NCBI RefSeq assembly: GCF_002210095.1
Contig: NZ_AQQR01000012.1
Span: 62,001-126,000 of the forward strand
Origin: Marinibacterium profundimaris
GTDB taxonomy: Bacteria; Pseudomonadota; Alphaproteobacteria; Rhodobacterales; Rhodobacteraceae
Length of the DNA stretch: 64,000 nt
Direction of reading: 5' to 3'
Each line of letters begins with the position of its first letter. The first letter of the stretch is position 1. A model generated the notes under the pieces. It ran no database searches, was not told the DNA's origin, and saw only the letters and a program-made list of their open reading frames with translations. A program made the translations under genes and the position numbers. Positions 26,141-34,798 of the stretch are shown here, in pieces.

Positions 26141-26986
26141 ATGCGCCATCGGTATATCCTGCCAGTCGCCCTGGCAGCGGTCTCGGGCCTGTCGGCCTGT
26201 GCCGACAAGGGTGAGGAAACCGTCGAACGCGCCTTCCAGGAGGTCAACGTCGTCGATGAAAGCAACCTGAACGAGGTCATGCTGACCGTCGCCGACCCGA
26301 ACGAGGCGGTCAGCTATTTCACCCGCGCCACCGGCGACACGCCCGACCGGATCGACCTGCAGCGCGGGCTCGCGCTGTCGCTGGTGCGCGCCAAACGCTC
26401 GACCGAGGGCGTGGCCGCCTGGAAGAAGGTCGTCGCCATGCCGGGCAGCACCGCCGACGACAAGGTCGAACTGGCCGACGCGCTGATCCGCGCCGGGCAA
26501 TGGGACCAGGCCGAAACCGTCCTCGACCAGGTGCCGCCCACCCACGAGACCTTCAAGCGCTACCGGCTGGAGGCGATGGTCGCCGACGGCAACAAGGAAT
26601 GGACCCGCGCCGACAGCTTCTACGAGGTCGCCGTGGGCCTGACCACGCAGCCCTCGGGCGTGCTGAACAACTGGGGCTATTCCAAGCTCTCGCGCGGCGA
26701 TTTCGCCGAGGCCGAGCGGCTGTTCGGCGAGGCGATCCGCCAGGATCCGACATTGTTCACCGCCAAGAACAACATCGTCCTGGCCCGTGGCGCACAACGC
26801 AACTATATCCTTCCAGTGATCCCGATGGACCAGGTCGAACGCGCGCAGCTGCTGCACACGATGGCGCTTTCGGCGATCAAGCAGGGCGACGTCGAGACCG
26901 GCAAGAGCCTTCTGCGCGATGCCATCGACACCCATCCGCAGCATTTCGAGGCCGCCTCGCGCGCGCTGCAGGCGCTGGAGGCCTGA
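26141..26986 (+). CDS. second TPR lipoprotein of the Tad locus
   Basis: A 281-residue protein with a lipoprotein signal (ILPVALAAVSGLSAC, lipobox LSAC) and several TPR-like helices (DLQRGLALSLVRAKRSTEGVAAW, ADALIRAGQWDQAETVLDQVP, SRGDFAEAERLFGEAIRQDP, KQGDVETGKSLLRDAIDTHP). It is distinct from tadD but has the same architecture, so the two may form a periplasmic scaffold. GGAGG near its 3' end serves the following prepilin peptidase. Specific function unknown. Confidence 0.85.
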   Translation: MRHRYILPVALAAVSGLSACADKGEETVERAFQEVNVVDESNLNEVMLTVADPNEAVSYFTRATGDTPDRIDLQRGLALSLVRAKRSTEGVAAWKKVVAMPGSTADDKVELADALIRAGQWDQAETVLDQVPPTHETFKRYRLEAMVADGNKEWTRADSFYEVAVGLTTQPSGVLNNWGYSKLSRGDFAEAERLFGEAIRQDPTLFTAKNNIVLARGAQRNYILPVIPMDQVERAQLLHTMALSAIKQGDVETGKSLLRDAIDTHPQHFEAASRALQALEA

Positions 26987-26990
26987 GGCC

Positions 26991-27485
26991 GTGCAGATCC
27001 CGGCGACACAGGCCCTGGTCTTCGTGCCCTTCGTGCTGCCGATCTGCCTCTACGTCGCCTTCACCGACCTGCGCGCAATGCGCATCACCAACCAGGCGGT
27101 GATCTGTCTTGCGCTGGTCTTCGTGGTGCTGGGCCCCTTCCTCATGCCCCTGCCCGATTACGGCTGGCGCTGGGTGCAGATGGCCGCCGCGCTGGGGATC
27201 GGCATCGCGCTGAACGCCGCCGGCGCCATGGGTGCGGGGGATTCCAAGTTCATCGCCGCTGCCGCGCCCTTCATCGACATGGGCGATATCCCGGCCCTGA
27301 TAAAGCTGCTGGCTGCCGTGCTGCTGGCCGCCGTGGTCACCCACCGCGTGATCAAGCACACGCCCCTGCGCCGCGTCGCGCCGCACTGGGACAGCTGGAA
27401 CAAGACCGGCGATTTTCCCATGGGCCTGGCCCTGGGCGGCACGCTGGCCTTCTACCTCATCCTCGGCGCGCTCTACGGGAGCTGA
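26991..27485 (+). CDS. cpaA: prepilin peptidase CpaA/TadV (family A24)
   Basis: A 164-residue membrane aspartyl protease that would cut the Flp prepilins after the leader glycine. The two catalytic aspartates are D26 in FTDLRAMRI and D84 in the GAGDSK motif. About five membrane helices are visible, and it lacks the N-methylase domain of PilD, as expected for Tad peptidases. The start is GTG, nine bases after GGAGG and four bases after the stop of the TPR gene; a longer in-frame start would overlap that gene with non-homologous sequence. Confidence 0.93.
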   Translation: MQIPATQALVFVPFVLPICLYVAFTDLRAMRITNQAVICLALVFVVLGPFLMPLPDYGWRWVQMAAALGIGIALNAAGAMGAGDSKFIAAAAPFIDMGDIPALIKLLAAVLLAAVVTHRVIKHTPLRRVAPHWDSWNKTGDFPMGLALGGTLAFYLILGALYGS

Positions 27486-27502
27486 CCCGCGCCCCCGCGG
27501 CC

Positions 27503-27527
27503 CAAGAATTTTAGACTAAAATTCTTG
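27503..27527. repeat. 25-base perfect AT-rich palindrome
   Basis: Arms CAAGAATTTTAG and CTAAAATTCTTG flank one central A. The element is strikingly AT-rich within very GC-rich DNA, 18 bases after the cpaA stop and about 100 before the next ATG. It may terminate the cpaE-cpaA transcript (T-rich arm on either strand) or bind a dimeric regulator. Confidence 0.7.
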
Positions 27528-27628
27528 CACCACAGCCGCCATCGCGCCCGCCTCGCTCCACCCTTTTCCCCGATTTCCGCCACAATCCCGTGGCACCACG
27601 ATCCCCGACGAAACCGGGGACCCGACCG

Positions 27629-28936
27629 ATGAACATGCAGCCCGTGGGCGTCACCGCGCCCCCCTCTCCCAGGACACTCGCCGAGATCGAGCTGCCCATG
27701 GTCATGATGCGGGACATCCTGCTCAAGACCATGTTCCGCAAGACGCTCGACCTGGTAAGCGAGATCAGCCAGGCGATCTGTCTGCCGGTCCCGATCACCC
27801 AGGAACTCGTGGACCTCGCCCGCGAACAGAAGCTGCTGGAAGCCACCGGCACGCTCAACGCCAATTCCGGCAACGAGATGGGCTACCAGCTGACCGACCA
27901 GGGCAGAAGCCGCGCGCTGGATGCGCTGTCACAGTCGGAATATTTCGGCGCCATGCCGGTGCCGCTGCACATCTATTCCGAGCAGGTCAAACGCCAGTCG
28001 ATCCGCAACATCCAGGTCACGCGCGACCAGCTGACCACCGCCATGGGCCACCTGATCCTGCCGTCCTCGCTGCTCGATCACCTGGGCCCCGCCGTCAGCG
28101 CCGGCCGCTCGATCCTGATGTACGGCCCGCCCGGCAACGGCAAATCCTCGATTTCCAACGGCATTCGCGACGCGCTCGGCGATCGGGTCTACGTGCCCCG
28201 CGCCATCGAATATGCCGGCCAGGTCATCACCGTCTACGACCCGATCGTGCACAACGCCCTGCCCGATATCGTCGACGACCCCGGCTCGCTCCGCCGCGCC
28301 AGGCGGTTCGACCAGCGCTATGTCTGCTGCGAACGGCCCACCGTTGTCACCGGCGGAGAGCTGAGCCTGTCGATGCTCGACCTGGTCTACAACCCCACCG
28401 CGCGCACCTACCAGGCGCCGCTGCAGCTGAAATCCACCGGCGGGATCTTCATCGTCGACGACCTCGGGCGTCAGGCCGAACCGCCGCAGGCGCTGGTCAA
28501 CCGCTGGATCGTGCCGCTGGAGGAAGGCAAGGACATCCTCGGCCTGCAATCGGGCGAGAAGTTCGAGGTGCCCTTCGACACGCTGGTGATCTTCTCCACC
28601 AACTTCCACCCGAACGAGATCTTCGACAAGGCGGCGCTGCGCCGGATCTTCTTCAAGATCAAGATCGACGGGCCGGACCAGGAGAACTTCCTGAAGATCT
28701 TCGCGCTTGTGGCGCGCAAGAAGAAGGTGCCCCTGAACGAGAAGGCGCTCGTCCACCTGATCCGGACGAAATACCCGACGATCAACAACGAATTCGCCAA
28801 CTACCAGCCGGTGTTCCTGATCGACCAGATGATCGCGATCTGCGAATTCGAAGGCATCCCCTACCAGATGACGCCCGAGCTGATCGACCGCGCCTGGGAC
28901 AACATGTTCGTCCGCGACGAACATATCGTGAAATAG
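27629..28936 (+). CDS. AAA+ ATPase downstream of the Tad locus, function unknown
   Basis: A 435-residue soluble protein with an N-terminal region (about 20-115) that may be a winged helix (LPVPITQELVDLAREQKLLE, ending SEYFGAMPVPLHIY) and a AAA+ domain. Walker A is GPPGNGKS at 166-173, Walker B is GGIFIVDDLG (D277/D278), sensor 1 is in IFSTNFHP, and the arginine finger is probably R338/R339 in AALRRIFF. A helical C-terminal domain follows. No protease, nuclease or membrane part is seen. It resembles ATPases annotated only as chaperone-like that occur near pilus genes. Function is not established. Confidence 0.85.
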   Translation: MNMQPVGVTAPPSPRTLAEIELPMVMMRDILLKTMFRKTLDLVSEISQAICLPVPITQELVDLAREQKLLEATGTLNANSGNEMGYQLTDQGRSRALDALSQSEYFGAMPVPLHIYSEQVKRQSIRNIQVTRDQLTTAMGHLILPSSLLDHLGPAVSAGRSILMYGPPGNGKSSISNGIRDALGDRVYVPRAIEYAGQVITVYDPIVHNALPDIVDDPGSLRRARRFDQRYVCCERPTVVTGGELSLSMLDLVYNPTARTYQAPLQLKSTGGIFIVDDLGRQAEPPQALVNRWIVPLEEGKDILGLQSGEKFEVPFDTLVIFSTNFHPNEIFDKAALRRIFFKIKIDGPDQENFLKIFALVARKKKVPLNEKALVHLIRTKYPTINNEFANYQPVFLIDQMIAICEFEGIPYQMTPELIDRAWDNMFVRDEHIVK

Positions 28937-28945
28937 GCAATGCAA

Positions 28946-28975
28946 GAGGCCCGGGGCGCATCGCCGCCGGGCCTC
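28946..28975 (+). terminator. hairpin between convergent AAA+ ATPase and MFS genes
   Basis: A nine-pair stem (GAGGCCCGG and CCGGGCCTC) with a 12-base loop, starting 10 bases after the ATPase stop and followed by a pyrimidine-rich GCTCCTCTCCTCC. It sits between converging genes and could end both transcripts. Confidence 0.6.
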
Positions 28976-29010
28976 GCTCCTCTCCTCCGTGTCTCTCTTC
29001 TAGCGCGCCG

Positions 29011-30549
29011 CTATTCCGCCGGCTGCACCTGCGGCCCCGGCCCCCGGCCGGTCACCGGTGCCTTGTCCTGCAACGGCAGCTCGATCATCAGCAGCGAGAT
29101 CCCGCAGGCCAGCAGCGACAGCACGCATGCAATCCAGAACACCGGGTGCAGCGCCGCGGCGATGCCCTGGGTCACGATCTCCTGCATCTGCGGATCCATC
29201 GCGGCGATCATCTCGTTCGTCAGCCCGCGCGGCGCCCCTTCCAAAGCGCCATCCAGCCGGGATTGCAGACCGGCGGCGAAGATCGCGCCGAAGGTTGCCG
29301 TACCGACCGACCCGCCGATCAGGCGGAACATGTTGGCCGAGGCGGTGCCGATCCCGATCATCTGCGGCGGCACGGCGTTCTGGATCGCGGTCACGCCCAC
29401 GCCCATCGTCGGCCCGATGCCCAGCCCCACGAACAGCATGGTGACGGCGATCCACCAGTTCGGCGTATGCGCATGGGTCATCGCCATCGACACCAGCGCC
29501 AGCGACAGCACCGCGGTCGAGGCCACGGGCAGCAGCCGGTAATGCCCGGTGCGCGCCATGATCTGCCCCGCCAGTGTCGAGGCCCCGATCAGCCCCGCCA
29601 TCATCGGAAAGACGAAAAGGCCCGAGGCCGCCGGCGACATCCCCTTCACCACCTGCATGAAGAAGGGCACGAAGGTGATCGTGCCGAACATCGTCACGCC
29701 GATGATCATGCCGACCGAATTCGAGACGACGAAATTGTTGATGCGGAACAGCTGCAGCGGCAGGATCGGTTCTTCGGCGCGGCTTTCGATCCGCAGGAAG
29801 ACGCCCAGCATCACCAGCACGGCCAGGATCAGCGCGATCACCATCGGGCTGCTCCAGGGCAGGACGGATCCGCCCAGGCTGGCCGTCAGCACGGTCAGCG
29901 ACAGCACCGCCGTCAGGCTGGCCGCGCCGGCATAGTCGATCTTCACCCGGCCGCGTCCGGGCGTGCGCCGAAGCGCCAGAGACAGCACCGTCATCGCGAC
30001 AAGCCCCAGCGGCAGGTTCACGAGGAAGATCCACTGCCAGCTGAAATGCTGCACGATGAAGCCCCCCGCCAGCGGCCCCACCACCGTCGACAGGCCAAAG
30101 ACCGACCCCAGGATCCCCTGGTACCGCCCCCTCTCGCGCGGCGAGACATTGTCGGCCACGGTCGCCATCGACGACACGATCAGCCCGCCGCCGCCCAGCC
30201 CCTGAACGAACCGGCCGACGATCAGCACCCAAAGCTCGGGCGCCAGCGCACAAAGCACCGAGCCCGCCAGGAACACGCCGATGCCCGCCTGCATCACGAT
30301 CTTGCGGCCAAACAGATCGCCCAGCTTGCCAAAGACCGGCGCGCTGACCGTCGCCGCCATCAGGTAAGAGGTGATCACCCAGGTGATCTGGTCCAGACCG
30401 CCCAGGTCGCCCAGAATCACGGGCAGCGCCGTGGTCACCACGGTCTGGCCAAGTGACGCAAGAAACAGCACAGCCGAGACCGCGAAGAACAGCGCGATAA
30501 GCCGCCTGGGCTCCAGGTCGTCCGCGGAGCTTGGGATTGATTCTGTCAC
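29011..30549 (-). CDS. MFS multidrug exporter, DHA2 (EmrB/QacA) family
   Basis: A 512-residue, about 14-helix proton-driven exporter. The QTVVTTALPVILGDLGGLDQITWVITSYLMAATVS opening (given here in two parts: QTVVTTALPVILGDLGG and ITWVITSYLMAATVS), the loop 2-3 motif GKLGDLFGRKIVM, and RFVQGLGGGGLIVSSMA are typical of the DHA2 group. Substrate is unknown; drugs, solvents or host compounds are likely by family. It is divergent from a MarR regulator that probably represses it. Confidence 0.93.
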   Translation of the reverse strand: MTESIPSSADDLEPRRLIALFFAVSAVLFLASLGQTVVTTALPVILGDLGGLDQITWVITSYLMAATVSAPVFGKLGDLFGRKIVMQAGIGVFLAGSVLCALAPELWVLIVGRFVQGLGGGGLIVSSMATVADNVSPRERGRYQGILGSVFGLSTVVGPLAGGFIVQHFSWQWIFLVNLPLGLVAMTVLSLALRRTPGRGRVKIDYAGAASLTAVLSLTVLTASLGGSVLPWSSPMVIALILAVLVMLGVFLRIESRAEEPILPLQLFRINNFVVSNSVGMIIGVTMFGTITFVPFFMQVVKGMSPAASGLFVFPMMAGLIGASTLAGQIMARTGHYRLLPVASTAVLSLALVSMAMTHAHTPNWWIAVTMLFVGLGIGPTMGVGVTAIQNAVPPQMIGIGTASANMFRLIGGSVGTATFGAIFAAGLQSRLDGALEGAPRGLTNEMIAAMDPQMQEIVTQGIAAALHPVFWIACVLSLLACGISLLMIELPLQDKAPVTGRGPGPQVQPAE

Positions 30550-30663
30550 GTGTTAATCCTTGAGACCAATTCGCCTCTCCCGCTGACCGAAGACCAAGCG
30601 GAACCAGAGGCATCCGCCCCTTGCGGAGCTTACAATACGGGTGTCACAGGCAGGTATATGCAG

Positions 30664-30694
30664 ATTGCAATTACATGTCAATGTCACGTATAAT
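30664..30694 (+). promoter_or_regulatory. predicted sigma70 promoter and operator of the marR-type gene
   Basis: TTGCAA (30665-30670) and a perfect TATAAT (30689-30694) are separated by 18 bases. This promoter would start transcription near 30701, just before the marR-type ATG, which argues for the shorter protein. The partly symmetrical ATTG-N11-CAAT at 30664-30682 spans the -35 box and is a plausible MarR site. It also lies upstream of the divergent exporter. Confidence 0.6.
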
Positions 30695-30713
30695 GCACAC
30701 AGGGCCGGTGGGG

Positions 30714-31355
30714 ATGCCGGCACCAACGGAGGACAAGCCAATCGCAGGCTGCAGCAACGAACTCACCGACTTTCTGGAAAAGGCGGGGATCGACCACCGA
30801 ACGACAGAGGCCGCCCTGGACATCGACGCTTCTCTCCAGCAATGGCGCCGCCGCGTGTCCAAGCGCGAGCTGGGCACCGCCGCGCTGGACGCCTTCGGCC
30901 TCTCGGACGAGATCGACCTCGCGCAGCTCGATGTGCTCTTCGCGATCTCTCCGCCGCTGAACGAATTCTGGGACGACGAGGGCACGGACGAGACGATGGT
31001 CTCCACCATCGCCGCGCGCCTGCGGATCGACCCGTCGCGCGCCTCGCGCCTGGTGAGCGAGCTGATCACCAAGGAACTCGCACAGCGCAGCGTCAGCCAG
31101 CGCGACGCCCGCCGCACCATCGTCGAACTCACCGAAAGGGGCGAGGCCATCGTCTTCGCCGCCCGCCGGTTCAAGTTCCTGGTGCTTGGCGAATTCCTGT
31201 CGGGCTGGACGGATGAAGAGATCGCCGCCTTCGTGCCGTTGATGGAACGCTTCGTCGCCTGGACCGACGATGCCGGGCGGCTGGGCCGGGAACGCTTCGC
31301 GCACGAGATCTCGGAGCTGACCGCCGAGCTGAAAAAGACCCTGCCGGCGGCCTGA
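30714..31355 (+). CDS. MarR family transcriptional regulator
   Basis: A 213-residue MarR-type repressor/activator with a winged helix-turn-helix: TMVSTIAARLRIDPSRASRLVSELITKELAQRS, then the wing QRDARRTIVELTERGEAI. The N-terminal helices and C-terminal dimerisation helices are both present. I place the start at MPAPTEDKP, because a near-consensus promoter ends just upstream; in-frame ATGs further upstream would lie inside that promoter. It is divergent from the MFS exporter and likely controls it. Twenty bases after its stop the Lhr-like helicase begins. Confidence 0.88.
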   Translation: MPAPTEDKPIAGCSNELTDFLEKAGIDHRTTEAALDIDASLQQWRRRVSKRELGTAALDAFGLSDEIDLAQLDVLFAISPPLNEFWDDEGTDETMVSTIAARLRIDPSRASRLVSELITKELAQRSVSQRDARRTIVELTERGEAIVFAARRFKFLVLGEFLSGWTDEEIAAFVPLMERFVAWTDDAGRLGRERFAHEISELTAELKKTLPAA

Positions 31356-31375
31356 CCGACCGGCACGAGGCCGCG

Positions 31376-33856
31376 ATGGACACGACCCCCGAGCAAACCG
31401 CCGACCAGACCAGCACCCAGACCATGGGCGCGGATCCGGGCCACCGCCCGATCCCGTCCCGCATCACCGACTGGTTCTCAGGGCGCGGCTGGCAGGTGCA
31501 CCCGCACCAGCAGGCCATGGTCGACCGCGCGGACCAGCCCGCCACCCTGCTGATCGCCCCCACCGGCGGCGGCAAGACGATGGCCGGTTTCCTGCCCACC
31601 CTGGCGGAACTGGCCGAGGGCGGGCACGACGGGCTGCACACGCTCTACATCTCGCCGCTCAAGGCACTGGCCGCCGATATCAAGCGCAACCTGCGCACCC
31701 CCGTGGACGAGATCGGCCTGCCCATCCGCATCGAGGACCGCACCGGCGACACCTCGGCCACCGTCCGCAAGCGCCAGCGCGCCGACCCGCCGCATATCCT
31801 GCTGACCACGCCCGAAAGCCTCGCGCTGCTGACCTCCTACGAAGACGCCGCGCGCACCTTCGCCGGTGTGCAGCGCGTGGTGGTGGACGAGATCCACGCG
31901 CTGGCCGAATCCAAGCGCGGCGATCAGCTGATGCTGGCGCTGGCCCGGCTGCAAACCCTCGCCCCCGGCCTGCGCCGCGTCGGCCTCTCGGCCACGGTCG
32001 AGGACCCGGCCGCCATCGCCCGCCTGCTCGCCCGCCACCCCGATCCCTGCGCCATCCTGCAGGCCGATCCCGGCCCGGCGCCCGACATCGCCATGCTCAG
32101 GACCGACGAACGCCCACCCTGGGCCGGCGGCGGCGCGGCCTATGCGATCCGCGCCGTGCTGGACCAGGTGAAACAGCACCGCACCACGCTGATCTTCCAC
32201 AACACCCGCGCCCAGGCGGAAATCTTTTTCCACAACCTCTGGCTCGCCAATGAAGACAGCCTGCCCATCGGCATCCACCATGGCTCTCTCGACCGGGTGC
32301 AGCGCGAGCGGGTCGAGGCGGCGATGGTCCGGGGCGATCTGCGCGCGATTGTCTGCACCGGCTCTCTGGATCTGGGCATCGACTGGGGCGACGTGGACCT
32401 GGTCATCCAGATCGGCGCGCCCAAGAACGTCAAGCGCCTGGTCCAGCGCATCGGCCGCGCCAACCACCGCTACAACGCGCCCTCCAAGGCGCTGCTGGTC
32501 CCCGCCAACCGCTTCGAGGTGGTCGAATGCGTCGCTGCCCTGGAAGCCGTGCGAGACAACGACCTGGACGGAGAGCCGCGCGGCCCCGGCCCTCTGGACG
32601 TGCTCTGCCAGCAGATCTTGATCGCCGCCTGCTCGGGCCCGTTCGACGCCGACGCGCTTTTTGCCGAGGTCAGGACCGCCGGCGCCTATGCTACCCTGTC
32701 GCGCGCCGCCTTCGACGATTGCCTCGATTTCTGCGCCACCGGCGGCTACGCCCTGCGCGCCTACGACCAGTGGCAGCGCCTGAAACAACGCCCCGATGGG
32801 CTCTGGCAATTGCGCGACCCACGCTCGGCCCAGCGGATCCGCATGAACATCGGCACGATCCAGGACAGTGAAACCCTGAAGGTCCGCCTGCGCCGCAACC
32901 GCGGCGGCAAGCCGCTGGGCGAGATCGAGGAAGGCTTCGCCGCCTCCCTCTCCCCCGGTGACACCTTCCTGATCGGCGGCCAGATCGTGCGCTACGAGGG
33001 GCTGCGCGAAACCGTGGTCGAGGTGTCGCGCGATGCCCACCGCAAGCCCAAGATCGCGGTCTTCTCCGGCACGAAATTCGCCACCTCCACCCAGCTGTCG
33101 AACCGCATCCTCGACATGTTCGCGCAAGGCGCCTGGCCCCAGCTGCCCGGCCATACCGCCGAATGGCTGGCGCTCCAGCGCGAGGTCTCGCGCCTGCCCG
33201 AACGCGGCCGGCTGCTGATCGAAAGCTTCCCCCATGACGGGCGCGAACATATCTGCATCTACGGCTTCGCCGGGCGCAACGCGCAGCAGACGCTGGGTCT
33301 TTTGCTGACCAAGCGGCTTGAGGAAACCGGCCTTGCGCCCATGGGGTTCGTGTCGACCGATTACGCCACGCTGATCTGGGGGCTCGACGCGGTGATCGAC
33401 CCTGCGCCACTGTTCGACATCGACGCCCTGCGCGACGGGCTTGACCGCTGGCTGGCCGGCAACGCGGTGATGAAGCGCACCTTCCGCGCCTCGGCCACCA
33501 TTGCCGGGCTGATCGACCGCAACGTGATGGGCCCGCGCAAGACCGGGCGGCAGATGACCATGTCGTCGGACATCCTCTACGACACGCTGCTGAAATACGA
33601 TCCCGACCACCTGACCATGCGCATCACCCGGACCGAGGCGCTGCGCGGTCTCGTCGATTTCGGCCGGATCGAAGAGATGATCGCGCGGACCTCCGGCATC
33701 GACCTTTTGCGCCTGAAGCGCGTTACACCGCTGGCCGCGCCGCTTTTCCTGGAACATGGCCGCGTGCCGGTGGCGGGCTCGGCCGAAGACCGACTGCTGG
33801 CCGAAGAGACCGAGGCGCTGATGTCCGCCGCCGGCCTCGACGGCGCGCTCAGCTGA
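31376..33856 (+). CDS. ligase-associated DNA damage response helicase (Lhr-like DEXH)
   Basis: An 826-residue superfamily 2 helicase. Motif I is APTGGGKT (61-68), motif II is VVVDEIHALAES near residue 172, and motif III is GLSATVEDP. The second RecA domain shows LIFHNTRAQAE, HHGSLDRVQRERVE, CTGSLDLGIDWGDVDLVIQIG and QRIGRANHR. A winged helix and an Lhr-core C-terminal domain follow. The family is defined by linkage to ATP-dependent ligase, a beta-CASP exonuclease and PdeM. Here only PdeM is next to it. It starts shortly after the MarR gene. Confidence 0.95.
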   Translation: MDTTPEQTADQTSTQTMGADPGHRPIPSRITDWFSGRGWQVHPHQQAMVDRADQPATLLIAPTGGGKTMAGFLPTLAELAEGGHDGLHTLYISPLKALAADIKRNLRTPVDEIGLPIRIEDRTGDTSATVRKRQRADPPHILLTTPESLALLTSYEDAARTFAGVQRVVVDEIHALAESKRGDQLMLALARLQTLAPGLRRVGLSATVEDPAAIARLLARHPDPCAILQADPGPAPDIAMLRTDERPPWAGGGAAYAIRAVLDQVKQHRTTLIFHNTRAQAEIFFHNLWLANEDSLPIGIHHGSLDRVQRERVEAAMVRGDLRAIVCTGSLDLGIDWGDVDLVIQIGAPKNVKRLVQRIGRANHRYNAPSKALLVPANRFEVVECVAALEAVRDNDLDGEPRGPGPLDVLCQQILIAACSGPFDADALFAEVRTAGAYATLSRAAFDDCLDFCATGGYALRAYDQWQRLKQRPDGLWQLRDPRSAQRIRMNIGTIQDSETLKVRLRRNRGGKPLGEIEEGFAASLSPGDTFLIGGQIVRYEGLRETVVEVSRDAHRKPKIAVFSGTKFATSTQLSNRILDMFAQGAWPQLPGHTAEWLALQREVSRLPERGRLLIESFPHDGREHICIYGFAGRNAQQTLGLLLTKRLEETGLAPMGFVSTDYATLIWGLDAVIDPAPLFDIDALRDGLDRWLAGNAVMKRTFRASATIAGLIDRNVMGPRKTGRQMTMSSDILYDTLLKYDPDHLTMRITRTEALRGLVDFGRIEEMIARTSGIDLLRLKRVTPLAAPLFLEHGRVPVAGSAEDRLLAEETEALMSAAGLDGALS

Positions 33857-33897
33857 CCCTCTTGCGCAAGCGCGCGGGATAGGCCAAGGAACGGAGC

Positions 33898-34584
33898 ATG
33901 AACGCTCTTCAGACCACCCAGCCCCGGACGCACGACTTCACCCTCGCCGGTGCCCGGCTGACCGCCCTGCCCTCCGGCGCGCTATGGTGGGCGGCCGAAA
34001 GCCTGCTCTGCGTGTCGGACCTGCACCTGTGCAAGGCCGAACGTCACGCCCGCCGTGGCGGCGCGCCCCTGCCGCCCTACGAGACGCGCGATACGCTGCA
34101 GCGCCTGTCCGATGCCCTGCAGGCCACGGGCGCCCGCACGGTGATCTGCCTTGGCGACAGTTTCGACGACCTCGCCGCCGCGCGCGCCCTGCCCGAGGCC
34201 GAACGGCTGGAGCTGACGGGCCTGATGGCGGGCCGCGACTGGATCTGGATCGAGGGCAACCACGATCCCGGCCCCGTGGATCTTGGCGGCACCCACCTGG
34301 CCCAGCTCACGATGGGCCCGCTCACCTTCCGCCACATCGCCGACCCTTCGGCGCGCGGAGAGATCTCGGGCCATTACCACCCCAAGGCGCAGGTGAAGAC
34401 CCGCCTTCGCCGGATCTCGCGCCCGGCCTTCCTGCTGGACCGCGACCGCCTGATCCTGCCTGCATTCGGCACCTTCACCGGCGGGCTGCGCAGCACCGCA
34501 CCGGAACTGTCCCGCCTGATGCGGCCCGAGGCGCTGGCGATCCTCACGGGGCAATCCGCACAGCCGGTGCCCATGCCCCGCTGA
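33898..34584 (+). CDS. pdeM: ligase-associated DNA damage response endonuclease PdeM
   Basis: A 228-residue calcineurin-like metallophosphoesterase. Metal-ligand motifs are all seen: SDLHLCKAE (D and H), LGDSFDDL (G-D), EGNHDPGP (GNHD) and SGHYHPKAQ (GHxH). These match PdeM, the nuclease component that co-occurs with the Lhr-like helicase in a DNA repair module. It starts 41 bases after the helicase stop on the same strand. The biochemical substrate is less well established than for other family members. Confidence 0.93.
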   Translation: MNALQTTQPRTHDFTLAGARLTALPSGALWWAAESLLCVSDLHLCKAERHARRGGAPLPPYETRDTLQRLSDALQATGARTVICLGDSFDDLAAARALPEAERLELTGLMAGRDWIWIEGNHDPGPVDLGGTHLAQLTMGPLTFRHIADPSARGEISGHYHPKAQVKTRLRRISRPAFLLDRDRLILPAFGTFTGGLRSTAPELSRLMRPEALAILTGQSAQPVPMPR

Positions 34585-34711
34585 CGGCGCCGGGCCGCGA
34601 GGTCGCGCTGGAGTATTTTTACAAAGGTGAAGACAGGGGCGTGGCGCGCCGGATCATGAACAGATCGTTAATCCGCGCTTGCAACCTCTTGATTTCAAAA
34701 GGCCGGCACCC

Positions 34712-34729
34712 TGTCCCACGCGTGGGACA
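34712..34729. repeat. 18-base perfect palindrome
   Basis: TGTCCCACGCGTGGGACA is a perfect palindrome in the 214-base space between the convergent pdeM and LytTR genes. It could be a terminator stem without a loop or a dimer-binding site. Nothing else is seen in this intergenic stretch. Confidence 0.7.
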
Positions 34730-34798
34730 TTCCGCAACCCCCTGCTTCATCTTTGCCCAAATACTCAATCCGGCCGAGCCACCCGCGCATCGGCCGGA

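Noticed and set aside
31478-33757. Long minus-strand open frame opposite the Lhr-like helicase
   Set aside because: The helicase motifs on the plus strand are unambiguous; the antisense protein is Arg/Gly/His-rich with no family match.
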